From Paraburkholderia aromaticivorans (GTDB lineage Bacteria; Pseudomonadota; Gammaproteobacteria; Burkholderiales; Burkholderiaceae): a stretch of DNA of 64,000 nucleotides. The stretch covers positions 2,852,001 through 2,916,000 of the forward strand of contig NZ_CP022989.1 of NCBI RefSeq assembly GCF_002278075.1. Direction: 5' to 3'. The notes beneath the pieces were generated by a model. It did no database searches, was not told where the DNA came from, and saw only the letters and a list, made by a program, of their open reading frames with translations. Of this stretch, positions 26,997 through 36,249 are shown piece by piece; positions within the stretch are counted from its first letter, which is position 1, and each line of letters begins with the position of its first letter. Both the position numbers and the translations under genes were made by a program.

Positions 26997-27746
26997 ATGA
27001 CGCGTTTTCAAGGTAAATCTGTACTGGTCACAGGCGGCAGCAGTGGAATCGGTCTTGCCACAGCAAAGGCGTTCGCGGATGAGGGCGCACGCGTAGTCAT
27101 CACGGGCCGTGACGCCGAGGCGCTCGAAGATGCAAAACGCGTGCTGGGCGCCGACGCGTTGGCGGTTCGTAACGACGCAGGCTCGGTTGCGGCGGCGCGC
27201 GAGCTCGCCGCTGTGGTCGGTCATGCCGGCATCAAGCTGGATGCGGTCTTCATCAATGCGGGCGCGGCAAAGTTTGCGCCTTTCACCGACGTTGACGAAG
27301 CTCTCTGGGATTTGAGCTTTAACACCAACGTCAAGGGTGCCTATTTCCAGATCCAGTCGCTGCTGCCGTATTTGAATAAAGGTGCTTCGGTAGTGATCAA
27401 CGGCTCGATTAACGCACACATCGGCATGCCGGGTTCATCGGTTTATGCCGCCAGCAAGGCTGCCGTGATCTCGCTCGCGAGGACCTTGTCCGCGGAGCTG
27501 TTGCCGCGCGGCGTGCGCGTGAACGTGGTGAGCCCCGGGCCGGTGCAAACACCGCTGTACGGCAAACTCGGCATGGACGCGGCGGCCCTCGAAGCCACCG
27601 CGGCTCAAATCCTCAACCAGATTCCCTTGGGACGATTCGGCACGCCCGAGGAGATTGCCGCGACCGTCCTGCATCTGTCGTCGCCCGAGTCTGCGTTTAT
27701 CGTCGGTACGGAGATCATCGCCGACGGCGGCATGAGTCAGCTCTAA
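26997..27746 (+). CDS. Short-chain dehydrogenase/reductase (SDR) family oxidoreductase
   Basis: The 249-residue classical SDR starts at ATG 26997 with a GGAG ribosome site. It has the cofactor motif TGGSSGIG (about 12-19), NAG (about 87-89), the catalytic Ser in INGSINAH (about 138), YAASK (Tyr and Lys at about 152-156) and SPGPVQTP. The GR after the second strand (VITGRDAEAL) suggests NADP(H) preference. The substrate cannot be deduced. Enzymes of this type are often annotated as glucose or 3-oxoacyl reductases. It stands alone behind a palindromic operator. Confidence 0.9.
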   Translation: MTRFQGKSVLVTGGSSGIGLATAKAFADEGARVVITGRDAEALEDAKRVLGADALAVRNDAGSVAAARELAAVVGHAGIKLDAVFINAGAAKFAPFTDVDEALWDLSFNTNVKGAYFQIQSLLPYLNKGASVVINGSINAHIGMPGSSVYAASKAAVISLARTLSAELLPRGVRVNVVSPGPVQTPLYGKLGMDAAALEATAAQILNQIPLGRFGTPEEIAATVLHLSSPESAFIVGTEIIADGGMSQL

Positions 27747-28053
27747 AGGACGCAAGCGAAGCAGCCTGCACTCCGGATACCGTACCGGCGCCTGTCGTGA
27801 GGGAGGCTTGCCGGTACGCTTGCGCGTTGCATGCTTTCGAAACTGGGGCCGCCGAAGGGCCATGAGCATGACCACCGCGCCACATCGCGACGCGGTACGC
27901 GCGGCCGCCACGGTCGGCGTGCCGCTTGCCGGCATCGAACCATGAGACGAGATCCGGCGCGAAGCAGTTTCATGTGCGGCGCAGGACGTGATTGAGCCGC
28001 AGGCCACGAAAGGGCGGGGGCGTGAGATAAGCCTTAAACATGATTGAGCTCTC
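27747..28053. other. Intergenic stretch between SDR and the transferase pseudogene
   Basis: These 307 bp carry no supported gene. A 23-codon minus-strand frame from about 28,040 (starting MFKAYLTPPPFRG) is too short to judge. The sequence looks like decayed coding DNA next to a truncated gene. Confidence 0.3.
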
Positions 28054-28515
28054 CTACGTTGCAGGCGCGAATCGTGCGCGATCGTTAGGCGTGGAGAAAT
28101 CGAGCAGTGGTCCTAACGGCACGATGCGCGTGGGATTGATCCCACGGTGGCTTTCGTAATAGTGCCGCTTGATGTGATCGAAATCGACCGTTTCCGCGAC
28201 GCCAGGCAACTGATAGATATCGCGCGAAAAGGTGGAAAGATTGGGGTAGTCAGCGATGCGCCGCGGGTTGCACTTGAAATGCCCGACATACACTGCGTCA
28301 AAGCGTATCAATGTCGTGAAGAGACGGATGTCCGCTTCGGTGAAGGTATCGCCAACCAGAAAGCGGTGGGTCGAGAGCCGCGCTTCCAGCCATGCCAGCG
28401 TGTCGAATAGCGGCTTGACGGCTTCTTTGTAAGCGCTTTGCGTGGTTGCAAAGCCGGATTTATACACGCCTTTATTCAGCGTGTCGTACACGCGGGCGTT
28501 GATTGCGTCGATCGG
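28054..28515 (-). pseudogene. 5'-truncated glutathionyl-hydroquinone reductase (Xi-class GST)
   Basis: From about 28,515 the minus-strand frame matches the C-terminal half of YqjG/GS-HQR enzymes: IDAINARVYDTLNKGVYKSGF, RFLVGDTFTEADIRLFTTLIRFD, HFKCNPRRI and LSTFSRDIYQLPGV. The N-terminal thioredoxin fold with its catalytic cysteine is missing; the residues upstream are unrelated and overlap the divergent LysR promoter. The fragment cannot be an active reductase. The loss probably came with the rearrangement that placed the LysR gene next to it. Confidence 0.75.
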
Positions 28516-28639
28516 CTCACCAGCAGGCCCATGTCGATGCTCCTTGTTCGCGGGACGTTCAGGTCGTTGCAGCATGATGGACCAGCAGTATGGTTTTGCC
28601 TTACGATTTCCCCGATGTACACATTCGATGGAGTGGAAC

Positions 28640-29557
28640 ATGTTGTCGGCGGAGGAACTGGCACTGCTGGAGGCGATTCGGGAAACCGGGAGCCTGTCGC
28701 GCGCGGCCGCGCAACTGGGCAAGGCGCCGTCGACAGTCTCGCACGCCGCGCGCCAGCTCGAGAGCCGTTTCGACGCACTGTTGTTCGATCGCCGGCGCTA
28801 CCGGTTGCAGCTCACCCCGGCTGGGCACCTGCTGGCGGAGGAGGCCGGACGGCTCATGCAGGACATGGCTCGCATGACTCAACGGGTCCGGCAGATCGCG
28901 AACGGTTGGGAGGACCGTTTGTGGATCGTGACCGACGAAATCATCGAGTTCGAACTGATGATGCCCGTCATCCGAACGTTCGACGCGTTGCAGTCCGGGG
29001 TCAAGCTCCGGCTCACCAACGAAGTGCTGAGCGGCACGTGGGAGGCGCTTCGCGAGGGCCGCGGCGAGCTGGTTGTCGGGGCGACGAACGAACCTCCGGC
29101 GATCCCGGGTCTGCGGTGGTTTGAACTGGGTGTGATGGAGTGGGTGTTCGCGGTCGCGCCACATCATCCGCTGGCTGCGGCCGGACGTCCACTCAGGCGC
29201 GAAGATATTTCGGCGCATCGCGCGGTCGTCGTGGCCGACTCGTCGAGAATGACGCCCGGACGCGCCTACGGCGTGGTGGGCGGTCAGGCGTCGCTGGCTG
29301 TGCCGAGCATGCGCGCGAAGATTCTGGCCCAGCGCGACGGCCTTGGCGTTGGCTGGCTGCCAAGACGCAGGATTGCGTCGCTGCTCAAGCGGGGCGAACT
29401 CGTCGAGAAGGACACGGCCGACCCGCGTGAGCCCAACGTGCTCTATGTGGCCTGGCGGGGCGACCATGAAGGGCGTGCGCTGCAATGGTGGTTGGAGCAA
29501 TTGCGTCAACCGCGGCTGGCCAGGCGGCTGGTGAACGGACTCGATCTGTTTGCGTAG
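28640..29557 (+). CDS. LysR-family transcriptional regulator
   Basis: The start at ATG 28640 (MLSAEELALLEAIRE) has GGAG six bases upstream; longer frames overlap the neighbouring pseudogene. The N-terminal winged helix-turn-helix includes SLSRAAAQLGKAPSTVSHAARQLESRF, and the rest (about 90-305) is the two-lobed substrate-binding domain. The protein has 305 residues, the family norm. Its target is unknown: the divergent gene is a broken transferase, so it may have lost its partner, or it could act on the SDR gene nearby. Confidence 0.9.
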   Translation: MLSAEELALLEAIRETGSLSRAAAQLGKAPSTVSHAARQLESRFDALLFDRRRYRLQLTPAGHLLAEEAGRLMQDMARMTQRVRQIANGWEDRLWIVTDEIIEFELMMPVIRTFDALQSGVKLRLTNEVLSGTWEALREGRGELVVGATNEPPAIPGLRWFELGVMEWVFAVAPHHPLAAAGRPLRREDISAHRAVVVADSSRMTPGRAYGVVGGQASLAVPSMRAKILAQRDGLGVGWLPRRRIASLLKRGELVEKDTADPREPNVLYVAWRGDHEGRALQWWLEQLRQPRLARRLVNGLDLFA

Positions 29558-29615
29558 GCGATCCGGGCGGCTGCGTCAGCATCTCGGCCATGCCACACAC
29601 ACCGTTCGATAATGA

Positions 29616-29641
29616 CTTCGGATCATTCCGAAGTGTATTTC
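29616..29641. promoter_or_regulatory. LysR-type operator upstream of the agmatinase-family gene
   Basis: CTTCGGATCATTCCGAAG followed by TGTATTTC. The same arrangement, CTTCGG-N4-TTCCGAA then one base and TGTATTTC, recurs at 31718-31743 in front of the binding-protein gene. It lies about 100 bp before the hydrolase start and probably binds the LysR protein encoded at 30776-31699. Confidence 0.65.
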
Positions 29642-29739
29642 TTGTTTTTGGCATTTTTCCGTTGAATTTGTTTGCCTAGACTCCGATTCGGATACGCCAC
29701 TCGTTCCCGACACAGGGCGTAGCTGGCGTAGAGGAGCGT

Positions 29740-30771
29740 GTGGTGCCCGTGCGCCGCACCTATCTGGACGAAGTCAACAGGACGAAGCCAATCATGTCTG
29801 GAAACAGCTACGAAACGGGGCGGCTCAATTTGCCGTTTGTGGGAATCTGCACGTTTGCGAAGTCGCCATTGTGTCTCGACTGGGACAAGATCGATGCGGA
29901 CGTCGCGGTCATGGGCGCGCCCTTCGACTGCGGCACCCAGTGGCGGGCCGGCGCACGCTTCGGTCCGCGTTCGATTCGCGATGCGTCGACGCTGTTCTCA
30001 TTCGGTCACGGCGGCGCCTACGACTTCGAGGACGATGTGGTTTATCTGCCTAGCGACGAAGTTCGCATCGTCGATATCGGCGACGCGGACATGGTGCACA
30101 CCAACACTGAACAGAGCCACGCCAACATCGAGTACGGCGTGCGCAAGATTCTCGCGGCGGGCGCGTTGCCGGTGGTGATGGGCGGCGATCACTCGATCAA
30201 CATTCCGTGCATCGCCGCGTTCGAAGGCGAGGCGCCGTTCCATATCGTTCACATCGACGCCCACCTCGATTTCGTCGACGAGCGTCACGGTGTGCGGCAC
30301 GGTCATGGCAATCCGCTGCGGCGCGCGGCGGAGAAAAGCGTGGTGTCGGGCATGACGCAGATCGGCATTCGCAACGTGTCGTCGACCGCGCGCGAGGGCT
30401 ACGCCCAGGCGCGCGAGATGGGTTCCGACATCATTTCGGTGCGCGATCTCCGACGCCTCGGCATCCAGGGTGTGCTGGACCGCATCCCGAAGGGCGTGCG
30501 TTATTACCTGACCATCGATATCGACGGTTTCGATCCTTCGATCGCGCCGGGCACGGGCACGCCTAGCCACGGCGGTCTGCTGTACTACGAAGGACTGGAG
30601 CTGTTCGCGGGCCTCGCCGAGCAGGGGGACGTGATCGGGATCGACCTGGTGGAAGTCGCGCCGGACTATGACCATTCCGGTTCGACTTCGATTCTGGCCG
30701 CCCAATTGCTGCTGAATACGATCGGCCGCGTGATGCATCAGCGCAAAGTCAAACGAAACCTTTCTCGCTGA
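29740..30771 (+). CDS. speB: Agmatinase/guanidino-acid ureohydrolase family protein
   Basis: This 343-residue member of the arginase superfamily hydrolyses a guanidino group, releasing urea. The binuclear manganese ligands are present: GGDHS (about 148-152), HIDAHLD (about 170-176) and DIDGFDP (about 260-266). Agmatine is the usual guess, but the operator-linked amino-acid-type binding protein and LysR gene leave guanidinobutyrate or guanidinopropionate equally likely. The GTG at 29740 or 29743 follows GAGGAG; an ATG at 29794 (MSGNSYETG) is an alternative. It converges with the LysR gene, only 4 bp apart. Confidence 0.88.
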   Translation: MVPVRRTYLDEVNRTKPIMSGNSYETGRLNLPFVGICTFAKSPLCLDWDKIDADVAVMGAPFDCGTQWRAGARFGPRSIRDASTLFSFGHGGAYDFEDDVVYLPSDEVRIVDIGDADMVHTNTEQSHANIEYGVRKILAAGALPVVMGGDHSINIPCIAAFEGEAPFHIVHIDAHLDFVDERHGVRHGHGNPLRRAAEKSVVSGMTQIGIRNVSSTAREGYAQAREMGSDIISVRDLRRLGIQGVLDRIPKGVRYYLTIDIDGFDPSIAPGTGTPSHGGLLYYEGLELFAGLAEQGDVIGIDLVEVAPDYDHSGSTSILAAQLLLNTIGRVMHQRKVKRNLSR

Positions 30772-30775
30772 CGCG

Positions 30776-31699
30776 CTATTTGCCGCTTCGCCCGCTGCGG
30801 CTTACCTGTCTCGCTGCCGCTCGCAACTGGTTGCAAAAGGCCTGGACGACCCGTGCCGATTCGCCCCCTTTGCGCGTGATGATCTGAAAGTCGAGATGGG
30901 TTGCGTAGTGCCCGGGATCGATACGGGCCAGCAAGCCGCTGTCCACCCAGGGCTGGGCATAATGCGGCGGCAGGAAGCCGATGTAGTTGCCGGACAGAAT
31001 CAGCATGGCCCGGCCTTCCACGTTATCGACGGAGGCCGCGGCTTCCGGCATGCGCAGTAACTTCAATTCCTGGCTGCCGAGATAGGCGCGGGCCGCGAGC
31101 CGCTGCTTGCTGAGCAGCGAAACAGGAACCCGCCCGCTCGCTCGTTCGTGCAACGGATGGGTCGACGCACAGTAAAGCCCCTGTTCCTCACGATAGAGCG
31201 GCAGGTAATCGAGGCCGGGAATCTGCGTGGGAAACGGCCCCACGGCGAGATGCAGGCGACCGTCCAGCACATGTCGCTCCATGCTGCCGGGTGCGTCGAT
31301 CTGCACGTGCAGGCGGACTTCCGGCGCCATCCGGCCGAACTCGCGAATCGCTGTCGGCAGAGGCGAGTCCTTGTCGGTCAAGGTCGCCTCGATCATGCCG
31401 AAGCGCAGCACGCCGGAAAGCTCATTGCGCAGCGCACCGGCTTCCATCTGAAACGTGTCCACCGCGCCGAGCAGGCGTTGCGCGGCGGCGTGCAGTTGCG
31501 CGCCTTCCTCGGTGAGCCGGAAACCGGCGCGTCCGCGCTCGCATAGCCGCAGCCCGAGTCGCGTCTCCAGTTGCGACATGTACTCACTGATGCTCGATGC
31601 GCCGATGTTGAGAATGGGCTGCGCAGCGGCGAAGCCGCCGCATCGCACGATCGTTTCGAAGATTCTCAATAGCTTGAGATCCGTGTCCTGAACCTGCAT
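30776..31699 (-). CDS. LysR-family regulator of the ureohydrolase/uptake genes
   Basis: The 307-residue protein has an N-terminal winged helix (DLKLLRIFETIVRCGGFAAAQPILNIGASSISEYMSQLETRLG) and a two-lobed effector domain. It is divergent from the ABC binding-protein gene at 31942 and converges with the ureohydrolase gene. The same operator sequence precedes both targets, including one 19 bp from its own start codon, so it likely controls uptake and hydrolysis together and autoregulates. The effector may be the guanidino compound itself (inference). Confidence 0.9.
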   Translation of the reverse strand: MQVQDTDLKLLRIFETIVRCGGFAAAQPILNIGASSISEYMSQLETRLGLRLCERGRAGFRLTEEGAQLHAAAQRLLGAVDTFQMEAGALRNELSGVLRFGMIEATLTDKDSPLPTAIREFGRMAPEVRLHVQIDAPGSMERHVLDGRLHLAVGPFPTQIPGLDYLPLYREEQGLYCASTHPLHERASGRVPVSLLSKQRLAARAYLGSQELKLLRMPEAAASVDNVEGRAMLILSGNYIGFLPPHYAQPWVDSGLLARIDPGHYATHLDFQIITRKGGESARVVQAFCNQLRAAARQVSRSGRSGK

Positions 31700-31717
31700 C
31701 GTGCCGCCTCTCGATTA

Positions 31718-31743
31718 CTTCGGGAACTTCCGAAATGTATTTC
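31718..31743. promoter_or_regulatory. LysR-type operator upstream of the binding-protein gene
   Basis: CTTCGGGAACTTCCGAAATG followed by TATTTC; it has the same spacing as the copy at 29616-29641. It sits between the divergent LysR and binding-protein genes, the normal place for a LysR site. Confidence 0.65.
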
Positions 31744-31941
31744 ATCAATGGTGCATTTTATCGAGGAATTTGGCTGGACAGAATGGTTCTCAACCCCGCT
31801 GTCCTGAGAGTCGATGGGTCATCACGACGGCAGGGGTTGCGCAATGTTATCCGTGCCCATACCGGTGAGATTCGCCCCTCGGCGACGACGTCGTTTGGCA
31901 CTTCACACGGTTGGCACATCACACGAGGTGAGGAAAGCAGA

Positions 31942-33084
31942 ATGAAGAAACCCTACGCACGCACGAGCTGGTTGACGGCGGTCGCATTGAGCATGATCTC
32001 TCTGAGCGCGACGGCCGGCGATCAGGTGGTCAAGATCGGTTTGACGGGGCCGTTGACCGGCCCGCAGGCGGCTATCGGCAAGGACGACGAAAACGGCGTG
32101 AGAATGGCGATCGAGCGCCTGAATGCCGAGGGTCTCGTGATCGGTGGTCAAAAGACCCGCTTTGAGTTGGTCTCGCAAGACGACGCCGCCGACCCGCGCA
32201 CCGGCATGACGGTCGCACAAAGCCTGGTGGACGCGAACGTCAAGGTCATTTTCGGGCCTTTCAATTCCGGCGTCGCGATTCCGATCTCGAATCTGGTGAA
32301 CGTGTCGGGCATCGTGATGGCGACCGTCGCGTCGAATCCGTCGATCACGCAGCACGGCTTTCCGTTCGTGTTTCGCATCTCCGCCAGCGATACGCAACTC
32401 GGCAGCCGGATGGGGGAGTTCGCCGCAAAGCAATTGAAGGTCAAGCGCATTGCCGTGATCGATGATCGCACTGCGTACGGTCAGGGTTTGGCCGACGAGT
32501 TCATCAACGCGGCCAAGGCCAACGGCATCGAGATCGTCGATCGTGAATACACGACCGACAAGGCGACCGACTTCGTGTCGATTCTCACGCACGTCAAGGG
32601 CGCCAACGCGGAGGGCATCTTTTACGGCGGCTACTATGCGCAGGCCGGCGCGCTGCGCAAACAGATGAAGCGTCTCGCGATGAATGGCTATCTGCTGGGC
32701 GGCGACGCAATGTGCAATGCCGAACTCGCGAAACTGGGCGGAGAGGCGGTCGACACGCGCGTGTATTGCCCGCAAGGCGGGCCCGTCCTCGATCAGACAC
32801 CGGAGGGCCGCCGGTTCAAGGCGGACTACAAGCAACGCTTTCATACCGATCCGCTGACCTACAGCGCTGCCCTGTACGATGGCGTAAACATCGTCGCCCA
32901 GGCGATGAAGACGGCCAATTCGATCGAACCGGCCCAATACCGCGCGGCGCTCGCGAACATCGATTCCCGCGGTGTGTCCGGCCGCTATCGCTTCGACGGC
33001 AATCGCGATCTCACGGATTCTCCTATCACCATCTATCACTATCGAAATGGCGAGCCGACGCCCCTCGCGTCAGCACAACCCTAG
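31942..33084 (+). CDS. Branched-chain amino acid-type ABC transporter substrate-binding protein
   Basis: This periplasmic protein (380 residues from ATG 31942) has a signal peptide ending SLSATA and a type I periplasmic-binding fold of the LivJ/LivK kind: KIGLTGPLTGPQAAIGKDDENG at the mature start, FGPFNSGVAIPISN, and a C-terminal YSAALYDGVNIVAQAMK helix. No permease or ATPase genes are in view, so it must work with a transporter encoded elsewhere. It shares an operator motif with the ureohydrolase, suggesting that it binds the same guanidino or amino compound. Confidence 0.9.
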   Translation: MKKPYARTSWLTAVALSMISLSATAGDQVVKIGLTGPLTGPQAAIGKDDENGVRMAIERLNAEGLVIGGQKTRFELVSQDDAADPRTGMTVAQSLVDANVKVIFGPFNSGVAIPISNLVNVSGIVMATVASNPSITQHGFPFVFRISASDTQLGSRMGEFAAKQLKVKRIAVIDDRTAYGQGLADEFINAAKANGIEIVDREYTTDKATDFVSILTHVKGANAEGIFYGGYYAQAGALRKQMKRLAMNGYLLGGDAMCNAELAKLGGEAVDTRVYCPQGGPVLDQTPEGRRFKADYKQRFHTDPLTYSAALYDGVNIVAQAMKTANSIEPAQYRAALANIDSRGVSGRYRFDGNRDLTDSPITIYHYRNGEPTPLASAQP

Positions 33085-33590
33085 GCTCATGCCGTGCGCG
33101 CCGTCCGCGCAACCCCGCGGTAGCTTTCCATCAGGTCGATCATGAATACCTGCAGGATGGCAGGGAGCACGGCGGCCCGCCGGATGATCGCGCAAGATGG
33201 CCGGCGGGTACCGGGCTCGTGCCGCTGCGGATAGCCTCGCGCGACGACACGGCGGGACGCGATCGGGCGGCGGAAATCCGGCGACCATTCCCTGCGTAGC
33301 TTCGTCACCCCTCTGATTAGCAGGATGTGTCGGGCACATCGTTTCGGGTAGCATCCGTTCCTGTAATAGGGCTTGGCGGTGGCGTCACCGGGGTTGGAAG
33401 CGCGATTGTTGAGCGCCGGCAACCCAGAGTAGCTGGAACCTGAGAGAACCCGATAAGAACCCGATGAGAGCCCGGAAGCCGAGTGCAAAACCGGCGGACT
33501 CCGCGTGAGAAAAGCCACCCGGCAATGCATGCTCGCACGGCTGGCGGGTACGGTCGCTCGGGTGGCCGTCCCGCGCGTAAGCGGCGGCGC
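33085..33590. other. Intergenic region with short CCCGAT repeats
   Basis: No gene is supported in these 506 bp. Near 33440-33480 the sequence repeats GAACCCGAT twice and then a related GAGCCCGG unit at 11-12 bp spacing. Frames on both strands lack starts and coding bias. Confidence 0.35.
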
Positions 33591-34199
33591 CTACCTGCCG
33601 TCCGACTGGGCGATCCCGATCCCGTTGGAAAACTGCTTGAGCCACAGGCTCATCAGGCCTGCCCGTCCTCGTACGCCGTATTTACGGAAGATTCCGGTGA
33701 TATAGGAATGCGTGGTCGAGGCCGCGAGGCCCAGTCGCTCGGCGATCTGTTTCTCGTTGGCGTCGGTCAGCAGCAGTTCAAGAACCTTGCGTTCGTGTCG
33801 CGCAAGGACGGACAACAGGGCTGGGGGCGCGGCCTGCCGCCGGCGAAGCGCGGTCACATCGCGGGCTACGCCCACGCGCAGGCGCTCGTGCTCCAGCCAG
33901 CGCGCGGACCACGTCACGTAGACGTCCTCGCCATTTCTGTGGCGATAGCGGTTCTCGAAGCCTACTCGCTTGCGGCCGGCCAATACCTCTTTCGCTTCCT
34001 GGCGCGTGGCGTCCTGATCCGCTGGAACCACAAAATCGATGATGAACTGATCGACGAAATCCCCCGGCGAGTAGCCAAATATATCCTCGCACGCGGGGCT
34101 GACATGACGTATGCGTCCATGCTCATTCACGAGAAAGATCGCGTCGGGCGAGTAATCCGCGGCAGTCGCGACGAGGTCTTCGATGAGTTCACTTTTCAT
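33591..34199 (-). CDS. PAS domain LuxR-type transcriptional regulator
   Basis: The protein has an N-terminal PAS domain (about residues 5-120: YSPDAIFLVNEHGRIRHVSPACEDIFGY, then HRNGEDVYVTWSARWLE) and a C-terminal LuxR-type helix-turn-helix (ERKVLELLLTDANEKQIAERLGLAASTTHSYITGIFRKYGV). This layout is typical of one-component sensors that detect a small ligand or redox signal. The start is uncertain: ATG 34199 gives 202 residues starting MKSELIEDL, and a longer frame runs to 34307. It stands alone, and its targets cannot be told. Confidence 0.82.
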   Translation of the reverse strand: MKSELIEDLVATAADYSPDAIFLVNEHGRIRHVSPACEDIFGYSPGDFVDQFIIDFVVPADQDATRQEAKEVLAGRKRVGFENRYRHRNGEDVYVTWSARWLEHERLRVGVARDVTALRRRQAAPPALLSVLARHERKVLELLLTDANEKQIAERLGLAASTTHSYITGIFRKYGVRGRAGLMSLWLKQFSNGIGIAQSDGR

Positions 34200-34568
34200 G
34201 GCCGTGTACGGACTGGTGCGCATGCCGACCGCGCTGGTGGGACCACTCTGCGTGATGCCCGAGAGATGGCGGGCAGGCTGAATTCGAGCGACAGCGTAAC
34301 GTGACACGAATACTCGGTCAATATTGCTTTCTGAAGAAACTGGTTTATCTGAGAGCAGTATAAATTACCGATTGTCGGTCCTGTTCTCCGCAAACTTCGA
34401 CATTCAGAAGAAGGGTGAGGCTGGTCGATACGTGTGGCGTTATCGACAGAAGGGCGGTGCGGAAGAGGCGCCGCCATTGGCCAACGCCCATGCTTTGCGG
34501 AGGGTTTTCACCGACGGGCACTGCCACTCGTGCCCGTCGAGCACACTGCACTCTCCGGCCGGAATTCG

Positions 34569-35444
34569 CTACTTCTGGGCGCTCAATACGGCCTGCGTAT
34601 TCGTCTCGAAGTCCGTGGCGTCATGGCGCTCGTGCAGTTGCTCCGATGGGTCGCCAAACACGCGGTTGACCATTCGTCCTCGACGCACGGCCGGACGCTC
34701 GCCGATCGCCGCGGCCCAGCGCTGAACGTGCCGGTAGTCCTGCACCGACAGGAATTCGGCCGCATCGTAGAGCCAGCCTTTGACGAGGCCGCCATACCAA
34801 GGCCAGATCGCCATGTCGGCGATCGTGTACTCATCGCCCGCCACGTATTCGTTATCCGCGAGCCGCCGGTCGAGCACGTCGAGCTGACGTTTTACTTCCA
34901 TCGCGAAGCGGTCGATCGCATATTCGATTTTTGTCGGCGCGTAGGCGTAGAAGTGGCCAAGGCCACCACCCAGATACGGCGCGCTTCCCATCTGCCAGAA
35001 CAGCCATGACAGGCATTCGGCGCGCGCGCCAGGTTCGGTCGGCAGAAACGCCCCGAACTTTTCGGCGAGATAGAGCAGAATCGAGCCGGACTCGAACACG
35101 CGGATCGGCTTGGGGCCGCTGCGGTCCATCAGCGCGGGGATCTTGGAGTTCGGATTGATCGCGACGAAACCGCTGCCGAACTGATCACCTTCGCCGATCC
35201 GGATCAGCCAGGCGTCGTACTCCGCGCCGCTGTGACCGCTCGCCAGCAGTTCCTCGAGCATCACCGTGACCTTGACGCCGTTCGGCGTTGCCAGCGAGTA
35301 GAGCTGGAGCGGATGACGGCCGACCGGCAGTTCCTTCTCGTGCGTGGCGCCCGCAACAGGGCGGTTGATGTTCGCGAATCGGCCGCCGTTCTCCTTGTTC
35401 CAGGTCCAAACTTTCGGCGGCACGTAATCGGCGCGGTCATTCAT
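34569..35444 (-). CDS. yghU: YghU-type glutathione transferase / disulfide-bond oxidoreductase
   Basis: ATG 35444 follows AAGGAG and gives 291 residues. It matches Nu-class GSTs: an N-terminal extension YVPPKVWTWNKENGG, the thioredoxin-fold region PLQLYSLATPNGVKVTVMLEEL (the TPNG turn near residue 54 carries the glutathione-binding Thr/Asn), NPNSKIPAL, and an all-alpha C-terminal domain with YLGGGLGHFYAYAPTKIEYA. Family members reduce organic peroxides and disulfide bonds with glutathione rather than conjugating it. It stands alone on the minus strand. Confidence 0.92.
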   Translation of the reverse strand: MNDRADYVPPKVWTWNKENGGRFANINRPVAGATHEKELPVGRHPLQLYSLATPNGVKVTVMLEELLASGHSGAEYDAWLIRIGEGDQFGSGFVAINPNSKIPALMDRSGPKPIRVFESGSILLYLAEKFGAFLPTEPGARAECLSWLFWQMGSAPYLGGGLGHFYAYAPTKIEYAIDRFAMEVKRQLDVLDRRLADNEYVAGDEYTIADMAIWPWYGGLVKGWLYDAAEFLSVQDYRHVQRWAAAIGERPAVRRGRMVNRVFGDPSEQLHERHDATDFETNTQAVLSAQK

Positions 35445-35617
35445 GCTCAAGCTCCTTGTGTCCGGGGACAGGTGTTTTCGCAGTGAGATTAACAAAACGC
35501 CGGGGAATGCGCTGGCGGCCGCGCACGGCCGGGATCTGGAACTGGCCTACGCGCACGCCGTCGTTCGGCTCGCGCGCGGTGCGGCGCACGGCGCACCGTG
35601 CACTTCGCCGCACGCGC

Positions 35618-36050
35618 TCATTTGCTGTGATGTCCCGGCAGCACGGCATCGAGCACCTGCTTCGCGGTTTCGACGATGACGTTGCCTTGGTCCGGATCGC
35701 CCTTCATCAGTGTGGACGCGAATGCCTTCGCCTGTGCCAGCGTGATATGCGGCGGCAGCGGCGCGATATTCGGGTCGGCCTTCACTTCGATCACCACGGG
35801 ACGATCCGCGGCCAGCGCTTCGTCCCATGCCGCTCCTGGCTGCTGCGCGTCGTCGACGTAGATGCCCTTCAGGCCGATCAACTCCGCGAACTTGTGATAC
35901 GGCACGCTGGGGATATTCTGCGACGCCTCGAACTTCGGATCGCCTTCCGTCGCGCGCTGTTCCCATGTGACCTGGTTCAGATCCTGGTTGTTCAGGACCA
36001 TGCAGATCCAGCGCGGATCCGACCAGCGTTGCCAGTACTTCGACACGGAG
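35618..36050 (-). pseudogene. C-terminal remnant of a thiamine-pyrophosphate-requiring enzyme
   Basis: From about 36,050 the frame reads VSKYWQRWSDPRWICMVLNN, then a WEQRATEGDPKFEASQNIPSVPYHKFAELIGLKGIYVD segment and RPVVIEVKADPNIAPLPPHI. This is the end of the C-terminal TPP-binding domain of pyruvate-oxidase/acetolactate-synthase-like enzymes. The first three quarters of the gene are absent, and a DUF1810 gene begins on the opposite strand about 200 bp away. It cannot be active. Confidence 0.75.
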
Positions 36051-36249
36051 GCCTCGCGTAAGGAGAGCCGGGAGAGATCGGCGTTCGATTTCTCCTTGCC
36101 GCACCGCGTTGCGGCATTCGAAGTGCCTGGCGAAAGCTCCCGGCCGGAGAGTCGTAGCCAGGAACTGCGACCCGGGCTTACCATTCAAAAGGTTCAGGAA
36201 GCGGGTTCAGGAAGCGCGTCGCATTCCATGCCTGACAGGGAGCCTCACG

